Source: Edolisoma coerulescens
Taxonomy: Eukaryota > Chordata > Aves > Passeriformes > Campephagidae
Direction: 5' to 3'
Assembly: GCA_013397115.1 (NCBI GenBank)
Contig: VWZW01000879.1
Location: forward strand, 1,505,600-1,569,599
DNA: 64,000 bases
Part shown: positions 13,206 through 27,443 of the stretch, piece after piece
Numbering within the stretch: the first letter of the stretch is position 1
Layout of the letters: every line of letters begins with the position of its first letter
Position numbers and translations under genes: made by a program
Notes under the pieces: model-generated
The model's input: the letters and a program-made list of their open reading frames with translations, nothing else
Database searches by the model: none
Told to the model about the DNA's origin: nothing

Positions 13206-15736
13206 GAGGCAAAAGGACAAAGGGATGACAGAACCAGTGAAAAGTAATGAGCAAGCTCCCTGGTGCATGGAAAACTCATTCTGGAAGAGAGAAACTATTT
13301 GGCCAAGGCTGAGGGGTTTGTGTGAAAAGATTGAGAGTTCTTTATGTGATTGTGTGTCACAGAGCCTACCTCAGGCTTTAAAATCTAAGAGTTTATGTAA
13401 GTTGTATGCACTGGTTTGTGATTTTTTCTTCACCAGTATAGGTCAGACTGGGTGAACTTGCCCTGCTTCCCTAGCTCTTAAATGTCTTTTGATAGATGTA
13501 AGTAATATCTTTTATTGTCCATAAACAAATGAGTGGAAAGACAGGGGAAATATAGGAACACAAATGAAATAAGACTTTTATGGAAGCATCAGTTCAAACC
13601 ATTTAGAAAGATTTGTGTTATTGCATTTAATTTCCTCCAGATGTTCTTGCAAAGGGGGAATTTGGATTAACCTGGGAAGGTCAATGAAAAAGCATGTTTT
13701 CCTAATTTTAAGAATAGGGGAGAAAGGACCCTTCTAGTGTTCATCTGACAGCTTTACAATTATCAGAACAGTCATTTATTTTCCTTACAGTGCAGGGAGG
13801 AAAATTTTTGGAAGAGGCACCACCATGACAGCTATTAAAATTCTGGGAACTTTCCTGCTATTCAGAGTCCCTGAAAAGCCAATGGGGAAAAGGCCCTCTG
13901 TGTTAGCATTGGATTAAGATTGTTTGCATTTAGTCTGAGTTTCATGTGAATAAATGTTGACATTGAAAGAAAGAAAGAAAGAACAAAGAAAATAAGAAAA
14001 TGCTGTCACCAGAAATAGCTTAAATTAGCATCCTGTTTGACAACATCAGCAAAGTCTGAAGTTTCTTATCACTCTTAATCAAGTGTTTTGCAAAAGGTTT
14101 ATCATATGTGGAAAAGCAGGTCATATTTGAAGATTGAGAATTAATTGCTCTGGATTTAATATGATAAATGTGGTGGGAAACCTAGGTGGCTTACAGAAGT
14201 CGTATGAACTAACAGACATGGTTTTGTAGCCTGGGGAACTAGAGACACACTATCTGTGTAAATTGCTTATTTGGGTAGTGAAGATTGAATATATTGGGGG
14301 GTTTTCCTATCTTGTCTTGCTCAGTACATCTGTATTTAGTCTTTGCTAATGATTATCCTGTTCCTGGCAAGACCAAAAGCTGTTGGCAAGACAGTGGGGC
14401 AGATATCTCTTTGTGTAGCTGCTTTTCTGCTCAACCTTCACTGAGACAAACTGAACTGTGAAAACATATAGGCCCAGAAGGACTAGTAGATAACAAAATT
14501 ACATTGAATGTGTTCTCTAGAACCTTTCTATGTCTCCCAAGTCCACCACTCAGCTGCCCTTAGAAAGAAAATTAAAAATAAATTCCATGCCATAACACGG
14601 AGTTGAGTTGCTGGAAAAAATAGGTTATTGTCAAATCCTCAGTAGTGAGTGGCTTTCTGTACAAAGAAGATGATTGTGAAGGTTTAGATAATTTTTCACT
14701 ACTACCTTCCTCAGTGCAGAGAAAGTGCCAAGGAAGAGATGTGGATGTTCCCAGTGTGCTAGACAAGCATTCCCTCATGTTCCTTTGCTTCAAATAAATA
14801 AGGTTTAATACCAAAAGTTCTTTTCATCTATATTAAAACTAGAATTTCCCAGATCTCAGTTTGCGTGTCTGCTATTTTGCTGCCTTGACCAATTTCAGTA
14901 AAGAAGTTTACTTGAAGAAATACACACTGATTAAAATAGAAACTTACTTCCTTCTCTTCTATTCATTGGTCCCTGTCTTCCACAATGGGAGTAAGAAATA
15001 TTAGTCATTATTAAAAAAAGAAAAGGCAAGAAGTTTTCCCATGGTAGTTTAATGAAATTTTCATTTTCCCATTTATTTGTTTGTGCTTTTACTTCATATA
15101 TTTCTATATTGAAAAAAAAGTACAGCCTAAGATTTACTCATTTACTTTCCACTGCCTGTGGCTCTTCTTTCACATATAATATGTTTTCTTGGCAATGGGC
15201 TGCTTTTTGCAACTGTTTCCAGGTGGGATGGGGACCATCTTTCTGAGTTTCATTTAGAAGTAAATAGTGATGAATTTTCTTGCTATTTGGTGAAAATCAC
15301 ACTATGTATTTGTGAAATATCTCAGTCTTATCAGTGTTTTCAAAAATTACTGTGCAAATATATAAGAAACCATTGTAGTCTAACGGAAGATCATTCGTGA
15401 ATGTAAAAAAAAAAAAAAGAACTAAGTAAGACAAAAATATATATGCTTCAATTGATTGGAATGGAAACTTCTCTAACCTGTTTAGAATTCAGGGTTGTTA
15501 GATTGGAGGAGCCCAGGGGAGAGAGGGCAGAGAGTATCAGTAGGACTTGGTGGGTTTCTGGAAGGCAAGATGCAGAATGTCATATTTATCTGTACAAGCC
15601 TGACTGCAGTCACCTCAACACGATTTTTATTCCAGTGTGATCTGCTCCAAATATTGTTTCAACACTTTTAATTTGTTTGTTTTAATTTGCTTCTGTGTAT
15701 GAAGGTGAATTTAAATGTTCTTTTTCTAAATACTAT
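13206..15736. other. Unique non-coding sequence
   Basis: No gene was recognised. It contains a short (GAAA)n run near 13965-13983 and a poly-A run near 15405-15418. Otherwise it is ordinary AT-rich sequence up to the large CR1 copy. Confidence 0.5.
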
Positions 15737-16735
15737 TACAGAATCATGGAATTATTAGGTTTGGAAGGGACCTCTGGAGATCACATAGTCCAAACTCCCT
15801 GCCAAGGCAGGGTCACCTAGAGCAGGTTACACAGGACCATATCCAGGTGGGTTTTGAATGTCTCCAGGGAGGGGAAAATCAACAACACCCCTGGACAGCC
15901 TGTTCCAGTGTTCTGCTACCTTCAATGTAAAGAAGTTCTTCCTCATGTTGAGTTGGAACTTCCTGTGCTTTAACTTATGTACATTACTCCTTGTCTTGTC
16001 ACTGAGCACCACAGAAAAGAGTCTGGCACCATCCTCTTGGCACTTGCCTTAGAGATACTTGTATGTATTCATGAGGTTCCCTCTCAGTCTTTTTTTCTCT
16101 AAACAAAACAGGCCCAGTTCCTGCAGTCTCTCCTCNNNNNNNNNNNNNNNNNNNNNNNNNNNNNNNNNNNNNNNNNNNNNNNNNNNNNNNNNNNNNNNNN
16201 NNNNNNNNNNNNNNNNNNNNNNNNNNNNNNNNNNNNNNNNNNNNNNNNNNNNNNNNNNNNNNNNNNNNNNNNNNNNNNNNNNNNNNNNNNNNNNNNNNNN
16301 NNNNNNNNNNNNNNNNNNNNNNNNNNNNNNNNNNNNNNNNNNNNNNNNNNNNNNNNNNNNNNNNNNNNNNNNNNNNNNNNNNNNNNNNGCTCGGCCATTC
16401 AGCCAGTCCTCGACCCCCCTCCCCCTCCGTTTATCCAAGCCACATTTTTGAGCTTATCTATGAGACTGCTATGGCAGACAGCATCAAAAACCTTGCTGAA
16501 GTCAAACAGCATCCACTGCTCTCCCCCCATCAACCCATCCTGCCATGTTATCATAGATGGCTACCAGATTGGTCAAGCATGACTTCTTGACTTCATGCTG
16601 ACTACCCCTGATGACCTTCTTTTCTTCTATGAGCTTGGCGATTACCTCCATAGTGATCTATTCCATCACCTTCCCAGGACTGAAGGTGATGCTGACTGGC
16701 TGGTAGTTTCTCAGGTCCTCCTTCTATTCCTAGGT
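15737..16735 (-). mobile_element. CR1 LINE with ORF2 reverse-transcriptase remnants, split by a gap
   Basis: This is the longest CR1 copy in the window, a non-LTR retrotransposon lying antisense. Its 3' end is at the left (CAGAATCATGGAATTATTAG). On the minus strand, 15827-16135 encodes ORF2 C-terminal pieces such as EHWNRLSRGVVDFPL and RLQELGLFCLEKKRLRGN. To the right of the gap, the minus strand reads NYQPVS, KVIRGSQH, SCLTNL, DFSKVFDAVCHSSLIDKL and DWLNGR. These are degraded fingers and palm segments of the CR1 reverse transcriptase. Stops and frame changes show the copy is dead, and it is 5'-truncated near 16735. The catalytic FADD-box region would lie in the N run and cannot be seen. The gap is shorter than the missing coding stretch should be. 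Confidence 0.92.
16136..16388. other. Assembly gap (253 N)
   Basis: An unbroken run of N inside the CR1 copy. Both flanks are CR1 in the same orientation, so the missing bases are almost certainly more CR1. Open frames that cross it are meaningless. Confidence 1.
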
Positions 16736-19700
16736 CCAGAATTGATCAAATCATCAAAATGGGCTAAAATAAGAGTCTCTCTACCATGTCCATCCAGTTG
16801 TGGTGGGAATATATACCTGGGATTGTCTAACTCCTATCTGTGCAATCCAACAAATGCTCTCTAGCGTACCAGAGAATGTTTTATTTCCTCTGAAACGTGA
16901 GTCCTGTGTAATCCATACCCTGACTCTGAGAGGGAAAAGAAATAACACAAACCAACTGTAGATACTTTTTTCCCCTCCTGATTCAGTTTCTATGCCAGTG
17001 CCCAGTGGCTCTTCCAGTCCATCACATCTTCTCCTCCAAGGATCTGCATTACCCTGAGTGAAAAGCTATCTTTGCCAGAAATGTAATTAAAGCTCTTGAA
17101 CACCATTATCAGCTCTTCGCAGCCTTGCAAACTCAGTCTTTGTGTGGTAACCCTTCACTACCAAATCATATTGACGAAAAAATTCCCGTGTGGAATCCGT
17201 TTATGTGCTGTGTGTGCCAATGACCACTGTGTGATGACTTCAGTGGGTGTCACTGTGGCAGACTGGTTAGGGGAGAGGTAGAAAGGGACAAGGAAACTGA
17301 AAAAAACTGAGGAAAAAGAAAGCAAAAAATAAAACCAAATCAAAACACAAAGCCTTCTGTGCTGTGCAGAAACCACATCAGGCACATGTGAAATGAAGAG
17401 AACTGAGGGTGGTAGAAAGCCTTGGGCTCAATGCTACTCTTCAACTCTCAAACTGCAGTTTTCCAGCAGGTGACTTCCTGTTGTTTGCGTTGAATTGTGA
17501 TATGTGGTCAAGTGTAGCATTTGGTTTTCCTCAGAGATACTATGCATTTTTGTGTGGTTTTAGGCTCCACATTTGGTCACCAAGAGAAAAATAATGACAC
17601 TTTTTGTTTTCTGCTTGTGTTCTCAGCATAGGAGAACACTTTGATAATATAACACAACAGCTTTGTCTTTAGTTGATGTTTTCCCCCATTAATTTACTTT
17701 CTATTGTTTTCCTAGTAATATCTTAGGTAGCAATAAGAGGACAGTAGTCTCCCTTTTTCTTACCACAAGGGTTCACTGAGCCACTTTTAATTAAGAGCAT
17801 GTATATTGACATGCATAACATAATCAGGTCAGGGACTTGAGCTGAAATTGACTGAGTGCATCTCTTCTACACTTATTTCAATTTATGAGTGTTCAGATGC
17901 AGATGGGTAGTGAAAAGGTTTAATTTCAGTTTATGGTGTTAGCACAATCCTTATAATGTAAGCATCAACTGAACATGCTCTGTGCTGGTGTGGAGCAATC
18001 ATGCATGTCCAGTTTTTGTAAGTGGGGTTTGGAGGTCAATTTTCTTAGCAGGTTCCAAGCATTCCAGTTATAGAAACACATTTACATTTGGTTAGCTATA
18101 GTATAAAAGATTATGTTCCTGGAAAGCCAGCACTAAAAAAAAAAAAAAAAATTGGAATAGCAACTTTTGTGTAAAAGTAGATTGCATTTTTAATTTTATG
18201 AGTTGTGGAGATGTAGATGTGACATGATTTCTTGCTACAGTTCCCTGTGGTCATTTCTTTTAGTTAGGTCATCATGCACATCCTTGTAAACTCAGGAGTT
18301 CAATTCTAATATTAATTTATCATGAAAATCTAAACACACCAAGCTGTTTTGGCCTGAAAGCCCCATGGTAATAATGGGTTACACTGCTTTTTCAATGTGT
18401 GTGGTGTGCAGCATTCTACGCCTGCTGAGTAACATTCTCTACATCTTAAGCCAAGCAGTATAGAGGGTTCTAAAATCTGTGATTTGTTTGTTGAAGTGTT
18501 TTATCCTTCTAATGATCTTTATTACTTTCCATTTTATGAACAAAAGGATTTTTTTTCTTGCACACTGAATCATGGGTATATGACATTTTCTATCACCTTT
18601 CTTTTCCCGTGTTCACATCATGATTTGCAAGTATTTAGAGCTTGAATAGAAACATGCAAGCAACTTTGCACTTTGTCCGCAAGAGCAGTGTGATTTATTT
18701 ATTTATTCGTTTGCTTACAGGGGAAACAGACCATTAAGATACACATCTCATTTCCAATTTAGATACCTCATAAATTCTGCCCGGTTGATAAATTAATGGA
18801 AAGGTCTAAGGATTTCAATCTGGGAATTTCTGTCACATAAAACATTCCTATTTCCCTTGGAATTTTATTGACTTAGAAAGAAAAATACAACCTTCCATTT
18901 CTGTAAATCTACCTCAGGAGGTAAGGGCCGTAACTTAAATGGTATTCAGAAGGATGCAGCAATGTACTGTACTGTACAATATATAGAAAAATAATTGATT
19001 TCTTACTTCAGCTGCCAAATAAAAAAAAAAAAATGCCACCAAGTGCAATTGGTTGTGATTAAATGAAAAATAAAGCTTTCCTTATTTTTTTTCATAAGGG
19101 GAAAATGTTTCAAGATTTCATTTTGTGTCTAAGTCCCTGATTTCCCCTGAATTGTTTATTATATTTTTGTTTTCATCTAAGGCAGGCAGCAAATAATTTG
19201 AAACAGCTAGTCGTCATTGTGCTTTTACAGTAAGAAATTGTTCACAACTGGTGCAAGGCTGCTTGATTCACTTTTCCCTTTTTCCTGCAGACAGTGAGCC
19301 TGTGTTTCTCATGGAGTCCATGGACATGCAAGGGAGATGGCCTCACTCTCATTCTGCTTTGTTCAGGCACATTTTCTTTCTCCACTTAAAAAGAGAAACA
19401 CTAAAACTCACTGATTTTAGCTATGCAATGAGCATACTAATCAAGATAAGTGAGCAGGTCGCTCTTGCTCACAGTGACACATGCATATCATAGAAACAAT
19501 TACATATGCCATGGCTTATCAGAACGCTCATGGCAGGTGGAACATAATGGCTCAAACAGCTGCAACAGGCCATGAAAGTTGAATCCAGGGCTTCTACTGA
19601 GTCATTGCCATAGCCAGTAAGTGTTTATTTGTGACCTTTCAGTCATCCATTTTTTATACTACTCTTGAAAATTCAACAGAAAATATTTTGCCTAACTTCT

Positions 19701-22700
19701 AATTTTTATGCTCTTAAATGTGAAAAGAATCATGAAGGGGGATTTTTTTTTAAATTCCAAGACTATCTAGTTCCTATTGAGTCAGAAGACATTCAGGAGT
19801 TTAGACTTTTTAAAGTTCTCATAAATGCTTTTGGCATCTGCTTAAATATACATACACGTACATTTTAAATATCATCCCAAAGTATTTTCTTAAAAAGGAG
19901 TTTTTGTGAGTGAGTGAAATGGAACCAACATGTAAAATCATGATATTTTCTCTCTGCTAATTGTACACTGAGACAGAGACATGGTGAAGTTTAAGCAGAC
20001 TCCAAATCAACTTCACATTCAGCATATTTTTCAGTATTGATCATAAATGTCAATATCTCTTGATGATATGCCTCACTCCCACCCGTACTCTTCCTGCCTT
20101 ATGTGAATGAATGATATGACAGATAGAAGAAGGCCCAATCCTCCTTTCACATGGCCAGCATGAGATCAGACCAATCTCCCCATGATTATAGAGATGGAAA
20201 TTAGAAAGTCTCGAGCAAGTGGAGGAAACAAAAGTGAGACATCAACCAGCTCCTTACATTTCCATCTACAGTTAGGGTGGATGAATCTTGTTCAACCCTG
20301 GGAATATGATGCATCTCCTCTGCACAGTAGGAAATCGTTACCCTTCAAATACAAATTATCTTGAACACAGTTTAAATGTAACTGGCAGTTACTAATACTC
20401 AGTGTATATGTCTGTTTTTTGGGAAGGGCCTATGCAAAGGATTAGGGAGCATGCTTGATTCTTCCTGTATACAAAATTCCTTGGTCTGAAATTCATTTCT
20501 GGTGTTAGATTATTTGAAAGACAAGCAACAATTAACCCTATCATTTAAAAGAACATATATTAGAACAGACGTGGCATGATACCATGCTTCTGTCATATGA
20601 TTATTTGTGATAGACGGCAGCAGAGGATGACAGGTTGCTTTTGGGAAGGGTGGTCCTCACTGCATGCAGTCAATACTTGTGTTTGATGCTCATTGCTTAG
20701 TGACTGCCTACCTTGCAGACCTTGTATTTGATGGTGCTTTCAAGCACCAAGTCAGACCAGCTGCTCAGAGTTTCTGGAAAAGGTATCTTTTTATATTTCC
20801 TACAAGATGTACTAAAACACTGTGTACTGTCCATCTAGGGATATCTCGCTTTACTCAAAGGAGGTCAGATCGACTTCTGGATATACTGCTGAATGAATAT
20901 TCTTCAGGAGAATATTATTTTCCTTATTATTTGTAATTCAGCATATTTTGGCTATCTCTAGAGTGGTGGTAAACTCACCAGACTAATTGTATCTTCTATC
21001 TTTTAAATTGTGTCATACATTTTCCAAAGTGTTTGCACCCTCAAATAAAAACCTTACCCTAAATTATTCTTCATGGAACAGTATAAATCAATGTCTCACC
21101 ATGAAATCCTCTAAGGCAGTTTGTCTCTGCAGGCTCAGCACAATTGCATCATCTGGGCAACCAGCTCACACCTCATGTTTCTGCACTCTGAGAGCTGACA
21201 CAGCATCCCTGTAGGTGGCTCTGGGGAAGGATTTCAGTTCTCAGTTAGCTTTAAATATCTTTAATTGTATCTAAAGCTGCTGCATTGGAAAAGACCAACA
21301 CATCCAGGACTTCATAAGATTTCTGTCTTTGTTTCTGTTGAGGTGGACAGCATGGTGGGGCTTTTCTCGTGGAATTTCTTTTGACGGGATTCAGATATGC
21401 ATCCGCATCTTCACACACTAATGTAGAGGAAGGTGGTGGGAAGAAGTGCCCTGGGCATGTGCTGACTTATGCCAAACCACGAAGATTTATTGTAAAGCTT
21501 CTGGAATATTTAAAGGAGTACTTCTCTGAAGCAAGAGATGCTTGATTTCTCCATGGACTTATCTATATCCACTTTCACAATGAATACTAGAAAAATTAAC
21601 GCAGTCAATATTAAAACATAAACAGACAATTGTGTGACTCAGAAGTGAAAGAATACATTTAGTAAACAACAACAATAGTGCCATTAAACAGGTCTACTTA
21701 TTCAAAACTCGTTTTGTGAACTGGCAAAACCACTTAATTGTCCAAGAAAGTATTTAAATCCAGTTTCTCAGACAGGAAATTTATACCAAATTTTATAATG
21801 TTACTATGGTTTATCCTTGCAAAGTCATCTATATCTTTCCTAATCAATTATAGGAAAAATTCAGTGCTGGCTTAAGAGTTTAAAACTAGGCGTCTTGACG
21901 GCTTTTACTAATTTCCTAAATTGCCCTTTGACTTTTTGTGATAGGAGTGGTTTTCAGTGTTTTGCTGGACTGAGTATCTTTAAAAGCTGGTTTAAATAAT
22001 TTTCTATTTAAAATACTTGAATTAGTGCAGAAGGCAGGTGGGACACTGCAGTTTATCTTAGAAGCAGTAGTCCAAACGGGAAGCACTACCAAAGACAAGG
22101 AATACATGCCACAGACAACCAGCCTGCTGCTCCTGCGAGACAGGCAGATAGATCAGCACTGAACTGATGCCAGAAAAAACAATTCACTTTGGCTGGAAAA
22201 ACAGAAAAGTTTAAATTTTAGAAATTCACCAATTTTGTTTCAACTCTTTCTTGTGAAAACTGAAGGAGAATATTTTGTTCTGTTTGGTTTATCCTAAATC
22301 CCAGGGACTGGAATTTTCAAAGAGCTATGATTTCCATTTGTATCTCTTTGGGGTGGTAACTCATGACAAAAAAATTCTCAAGCAGTCTGCTTACAGACTT
22401 TATTTTTTTTTCATAAGAAGATGTTAAATAAATGAAGTGTGTTTTGTTAAAGAAGTTGTCCGTGATGGGAACAGTAGAAAGTCACACAAGCAGCAAGGAT
22501 GAAGGCTGCTCTTCCAAGTAGGATGGGAAAAGGGAGAAATGCCCCGTTTGTTTAGAAACAGACTTGTTAAAGAGTAAAGTGCAGCGAGTCCTTGTGTCTT
22601 TCAAACAAAAACAGGCAGAAAAGGGAAACAAAAATGTTGTAATCTGGAGTAAATGGAGAAGTTCTGCAAGGTGTCTGGGTGGATTTTTGTTTTGTTCATT

Positions 22701-23929
22701 AAACAGCAACAATAAGCAGAAGTAGCAAAATGACACCAGGGTCTCACAAACTAGATTTTCTAGCCATAAGTAAATGTGAAAGTCCTCTGCTACTTTGGGT
22801 TCTGGTGGTTTCTAAAACATGGAGATGTAAGCCAGGGGATGGAGGAAAAATTTCTTTATAAAGAAAGTTCTTAAGTGAAATCCCTAACCCTGAAGCGTGC
22901 TTTCTTTAGAGATATGTATGAAGCAATACTGAAAAATCCAACTTTCAGAAAACAAATTCCTGGGAATCTAGAGCAGGCAGATGAGATTTTTTTAGGTTTG
23001 CTGATTTGGAGTAAGCACAGCTGGCACCTGAGCCCTACAAAGCCGGAGGGGAGGGCTACTTAACTAGAACAGAAATTTAGACATACTTTTCCTCCAAATG
23101 GATTATCAGCTTAAAGTGTTAGTAGAACTGAAAATTCCATCTTTGCTGCTTGATATTGATCTCTTTCACAAGGGTTTGCTAGAAACACTTCAAAGACTTT
23201 TGGAGTCATGTACATAAATACAATTTCTCTCCATAAATCATAGCCTGTTTGGTTTTGATATTGAAAAGCTCAAGCAATACTGTTTTCCTTTTCTTCTTGC
23301 TCTTGAAGTCAAAAATCATTGTACATATGTACAAAATATGACATATTTTGGAGGGGTAGAGGTGGAGTAATCTTTGTGCATAAACCCCCACTCCAAATAC
23401 AGATAAATCCAACCATTTATCATTTACCTGCACCCCAAACTAAGGCTCAGCGCTGCTTTTGTTACAGTCAGTTAAGAAATCCATATTGACAGGAAAGAAT
23501 TGAGACACTCAGCCCTACAGGCAAACCACATGGACAGTCCCCCTATAGAGCTTGCTGGAGGAGAGGAAAGACAATGGCAACAAATAATATTTTTTACACT
23601 CTGCATGTGTTTAATGAATGTGATGGAATATCTAATGTCTGTGAGAAATGGAAAGAATCTTATATTTTGAATAGACTATTATAAAATGCTGGCAGTTTAC
23701 TAAGTAGAAGAGAAAATGCTTGTTTCAGGAAGATGAACTGTGACAGTTTTATCAATTTTTTAATTTGTATTTTAAGGAGGTCTTCGTCCTTCGAAAATGA
23801 AGTTTAAAAAATGCTGTTCATACGGTTTAGCATATCTAAGCTTATGTGTCTGAACTTGTCTAAAATTATTTGGATTGGAAACCAAGATGGAAATTTCATG
23901 AGAATGTAATAGAAGTTTTCAATAGCTCA
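16736..23929. other. Long unique non-coding stretch
   Basis: No gene or mobile element was recognised. Small marks are a 17-base poly-A run at 18135-18151, an ATTTATTTATTTATT run near 18690, a TGTACTGTACTGTAC repeat near 18963, and A runs near 19021. All open frames are short and unmatched. Confidence 0.5.
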
Positions 23930-24440
23930 TTAGACCAGGCACTGGTGAGGTCACCCCTTGAGTTCTGCCTCCAGTTCTGGGCCCCTCAACTCAGGAAGGA
24001 CATTGAGGTGCTGGAGTTTGTCCAGAGAAGGGCAACAAAGCTGGTGAAGGGTCTGGAGCAAAAGTCTGATGAGGGCCAGCTGAGGGAGCTGAAGGAGGCT
24101 CAGGGGAGACCTTATTGCTCTCTACAACCACCTGAAAAGAAGGTATAGCCACGTGGGGATCAGTGTCTTCTCCAGGCAACCAACAACAGGATGAGAGGAC
24201 ATAGTCTTAAGTTGTGCCAGGGAAGGTTTAAGTTGGACATTAGGAAGAACTTCTTCACAGAGAGGGTGATTAGACATTAGAATGGGATGCTTGGGGAGGT
24301 GGTGGAGTCCCGAGGTGTTTAAGGAAAGACTGGACATGGTACTCAGTGCCATGGTCTATTTGACATGGTGGTGCACGGTCATAGGTTGGACTCAATGATG
24401 TCAGAGGCCTGTTCCAGCTTAATTGGTTCTGTGATTCTCG
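23930..24440 (+). mobile_element. CR1 LINE 3' end with ORF2 C-terminal remnant
   Basis: Plus-strand CR1 fragment. From about 23937 one frame reads EFCLQFWAPQLRKDIEVLE and VQRRATKLVKGLEQ, the conserved C-terminal segment of CR1 ORF2. Near 24085 a small internal deletion removes the next conserved residues and shifts the frame. The nucleotide sequence then continues as the usual 3' part (AGGAAGAACTTCTTCACAGA, GGTTGGACTCAATGATGTC) and ends in the octamer-type tail GGTTCTGTGATTCTCGG. The copy is 5'-truncated and dead. Confidence 0.95.
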
Positions 24441-27408
24441 GATTACTTGCCTGCATTGAAAAGAATGTAGAGAAGAGCCTTCTTTTCTCTATGGCCTAAG
24501 AAAAATTGAGTTCTTCAAGACAGGAAAATTCAAATAAAATACTTTGAAATCATGAACTCTGTGAGAGGATTAACTAAAAATTATTTTTTTATTTTATTGA
24601 AGCCAATTGATTTCTCTCTTGTTATTGATGTAATGATATAATTGCAGAGCTTGCCCATCCTTTTGTTTTTCTCTTAATCTGTCCATCTGAGAGATAACGG
24701 CTTTGCTCTTAGTGGGCAAGTTGTTGTATAAAACCAAGATAAAATACATAGATTAAAACTTTAATCACAGATTACTGTGCTGTGATGAGTGTGTGATAAT
24801 TTAGAATAGAAATTTCATCTCACGGTGGGATCTTCTGTTTCAGGAAGCAGAACTGCAAATATACTTTGTGATGTTTTGTGTTTTAGTGATACCTGCTGAT
24901 CTGCTGTGATACACCAAAGCTAACCAAAAGCTGAGCAAAATATAGACCTTAGGTTAAATCTGGCACTTCAAGGACAGTGATCATGTGTTTTTTTTAATAG
25001 AATTGTTCAAGACTGGTGAGGCATTCTCACCAGACACTAGAAGCTTTTTGCATTGCATTTCTCTAAGCACTGTACTTGCCCCAAAACATACACAGAAATG
25101 GTAAAATCAAATAAAAGTTCAGACATGCCCATTAGAAATATTATTCTATGTTTTGCTTTTTCTACTCTTGGCAGGAATTTCTGCTGGGATTAAATGCCTC
25201 TATGAGTCTGTGGGATTGATTTGTATTAACACACTAGTGGACCATACTACCATGATAAAAGGTGAAAGTTCCAGATGAAATTTATTACACTTAATAGTTC
25301 AGTAGTGATGTCATGACTGATGTTATTTTGAAAGGGGAAATGAAAACATGATAAATTGTTCTAGATTTGGTCTTTATGACTGCTTTAAAAAATCTACATG
25401 CTGTTTTTTAAGATGCAATGCTTGATACAAAGAATGAAGTTTATTCTTCCGTTACACAATAAATATTAACAAGTTAACAAACTCAGTCCTTTGAGGATGC
25501 TTGAAAATTTATTCTTTTCACTTTTGCTCTGTTTTCTAGGAGGAAATAAAGGGGTAAAAAAGTCAGTCCTAAGGTTTTGCAACTAAGATCATAAACTTTT
25601 TTCCAGTTTGATTTTCTCATTACACCTACAGACCATTCTTTCGGCATGAATTCTGAGCCTTTAAAACCATTGGCTATGAGCAGCAGAATTTTGTGAAAAC
25701 TGTCTTCTTGTAATTTTTGTGATGAAGCTCAAGGAGGTCACAAAGCAAACGAATTGTGCAAGTCATGTCTTAACCTGTTTCTGGTTACTAACATTTTTTC
25801 TCCCAGAAGATCAAGCTGTGAGTTAAGTTTCAAAGATTTTTCTGAAGTCTGATATTCTCAAAATTCATCACCTTTGCATACCCTCCCACTATTTAACAAC
25901 CTCATTAATCATAGTGCAAGCACCAAAATGGCCAGCCAGTCAAAAAGCACAAGGTCAGAAGCTCAAAGCATCAGGACTGCTAATGCCAGTTGGTGCCTAT
26001 TGCTGTTCCATGCCAAGTCAATGTTGCCTGTGTCCTTATTTGTTATCACTTTTAAAAATCCCAACTCTATTGATTTTGGTTAGGTTTTTAGATTTGATAG
26101 GGATTCTTGTAAATGATATCCAAATCTGTGTAATGTGAGTAATATGTGATTAAATCTGATAATTTAATCTTAATTGTGCAGATGAAAAAGATGGCATTAA
26201 GACAAGGCAGAGTTTCTCACAAGAAGCTATTAAGAAAATTAAGGATTAAAGAGTGAAAAACTGATTAAAGCAATTTAGCAGGGAGGCAGAAAATACACAT
26301 CAGGAGTAAATTATTACTCTTTTAAAATTGTACAAGATCAGAAGAATGATCTCTGATCTCCCTTAGGACTGGTCCCAACTCCTGGGGTGTGCATCTGACA
26401 TAGTACTTGAGAATTAGGTTTTTCTTCATCCAAACTTTATTATAAAGGTCAGGTGCCTTAGTATTCTCTTGGTGAAAAAGCTGGTTCAAAGTAACAGGTA
26501 GTTTGTCTTCCTGTGTAGATGGCCCTAAAACAGCAAAGCAAAGGAGTACGTGTGTAACAGCAAATATGTGAAAAGTTCAAATTAAGATTGTTTCCATGCC
26601 AGACAGCCAAGAATCCAGTTCAGTGTCTTCTTGGATCTCTACCAAGAAAAATTACATTTTACAGGATCTTGTTCAAAATATTGGGTGCAATGCAGTTACT
26701 CCAAAGCGTACTACATTTCTGACAGTCCACCTTTTTAAAAAAGGTGAACAGATACTGAAAAGAACATTATATTTGCACAGGTGATTGCAGTAAGACTAAC
26801 ACAGAATTGTATCTCAGATGTCCTTGCCTCCTCTGCTTGCAATGCTGTGTTCAGCCTAATTATTGTCACAAAAGAGTCAGAAGTGCAGCTATATGATGTA
26901 AAGACACTTTATGTTGGTTTGCATCACAATCCTCAGGTTGCATTGAACTAGCCTAATTGAGACATTTTCTATCACGTAGTAACGCTTTGCAATGCTCATT
27001 TACACTCAAACTTCCCACTGCTGTGCAAGAACAAAATTAAATCTTTGTCCATTCATGTAATTGTGCACTGGTGATCAGCAAAATGATTGCTAGATAAAAC
27101 TGACTCTATCTAAAGTATTTAGTCTTATGGTTTAGGTTTCTTCAATATATATGCCTATTAAAATTTAAAGAACAGATAAAAATCTACAGACAAGTTTTTA
27201 TTAGGAGGGTGGACATTACAGCAGTGGGAAGCTATAGTTACTTTATTTACTTTAATAGAATTACATTGCACCTCTGCTACTCTAATATTAGAGAAGAAGC
27301 TGGTTGCTGGTGTCCATGCAAATAAATAAACAAACAGTATTTCTAATGCAAAAATACTGAAGATGCACCTCTATTGAACATAAAATGAAAATGGTTGTTT
27401 CTAACGCA
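24441..27408. other. Unique AT-rich non-coding sequence
   Basis: No gene, repeat family or regulatory pattern was recognised. Open frames are short. Confidence 0.5.
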
Positions 27409-27443
27409 GGGAAAGGTGGAGGGGTTTGGTTCGGGTTTAGGGG
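27409..27443 (+). repeat. G-run cluster, possible G-quadruplex
   Basis: Four G runs of three or four (27409-27411, 27421-27424, 27433-27435, 27440-27443) are separated by loops of 9, 8 and 4 bases. The last part, GGGTTTAGGGG, looks like a telomere-type repeat. The loops are longer than the strict quadruplex rule allows, so this is only a candidate. It is followed by a T-rich run. Confidence 0.45.

Noticed and set aside
16049..16451. Open frames of about 130 codons on both strands across the N run
   Set aside because: They exist only because N codons cannot give stops. The real bases on each side are CR1 ORF2 remnants on the minus strand.
23870..24352. Two overlapping frames that look conserved
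   Set aside because: The plus-strand frame is CR1 ORF2 and the minus-strand one is its antisense. Neither is a host gene.
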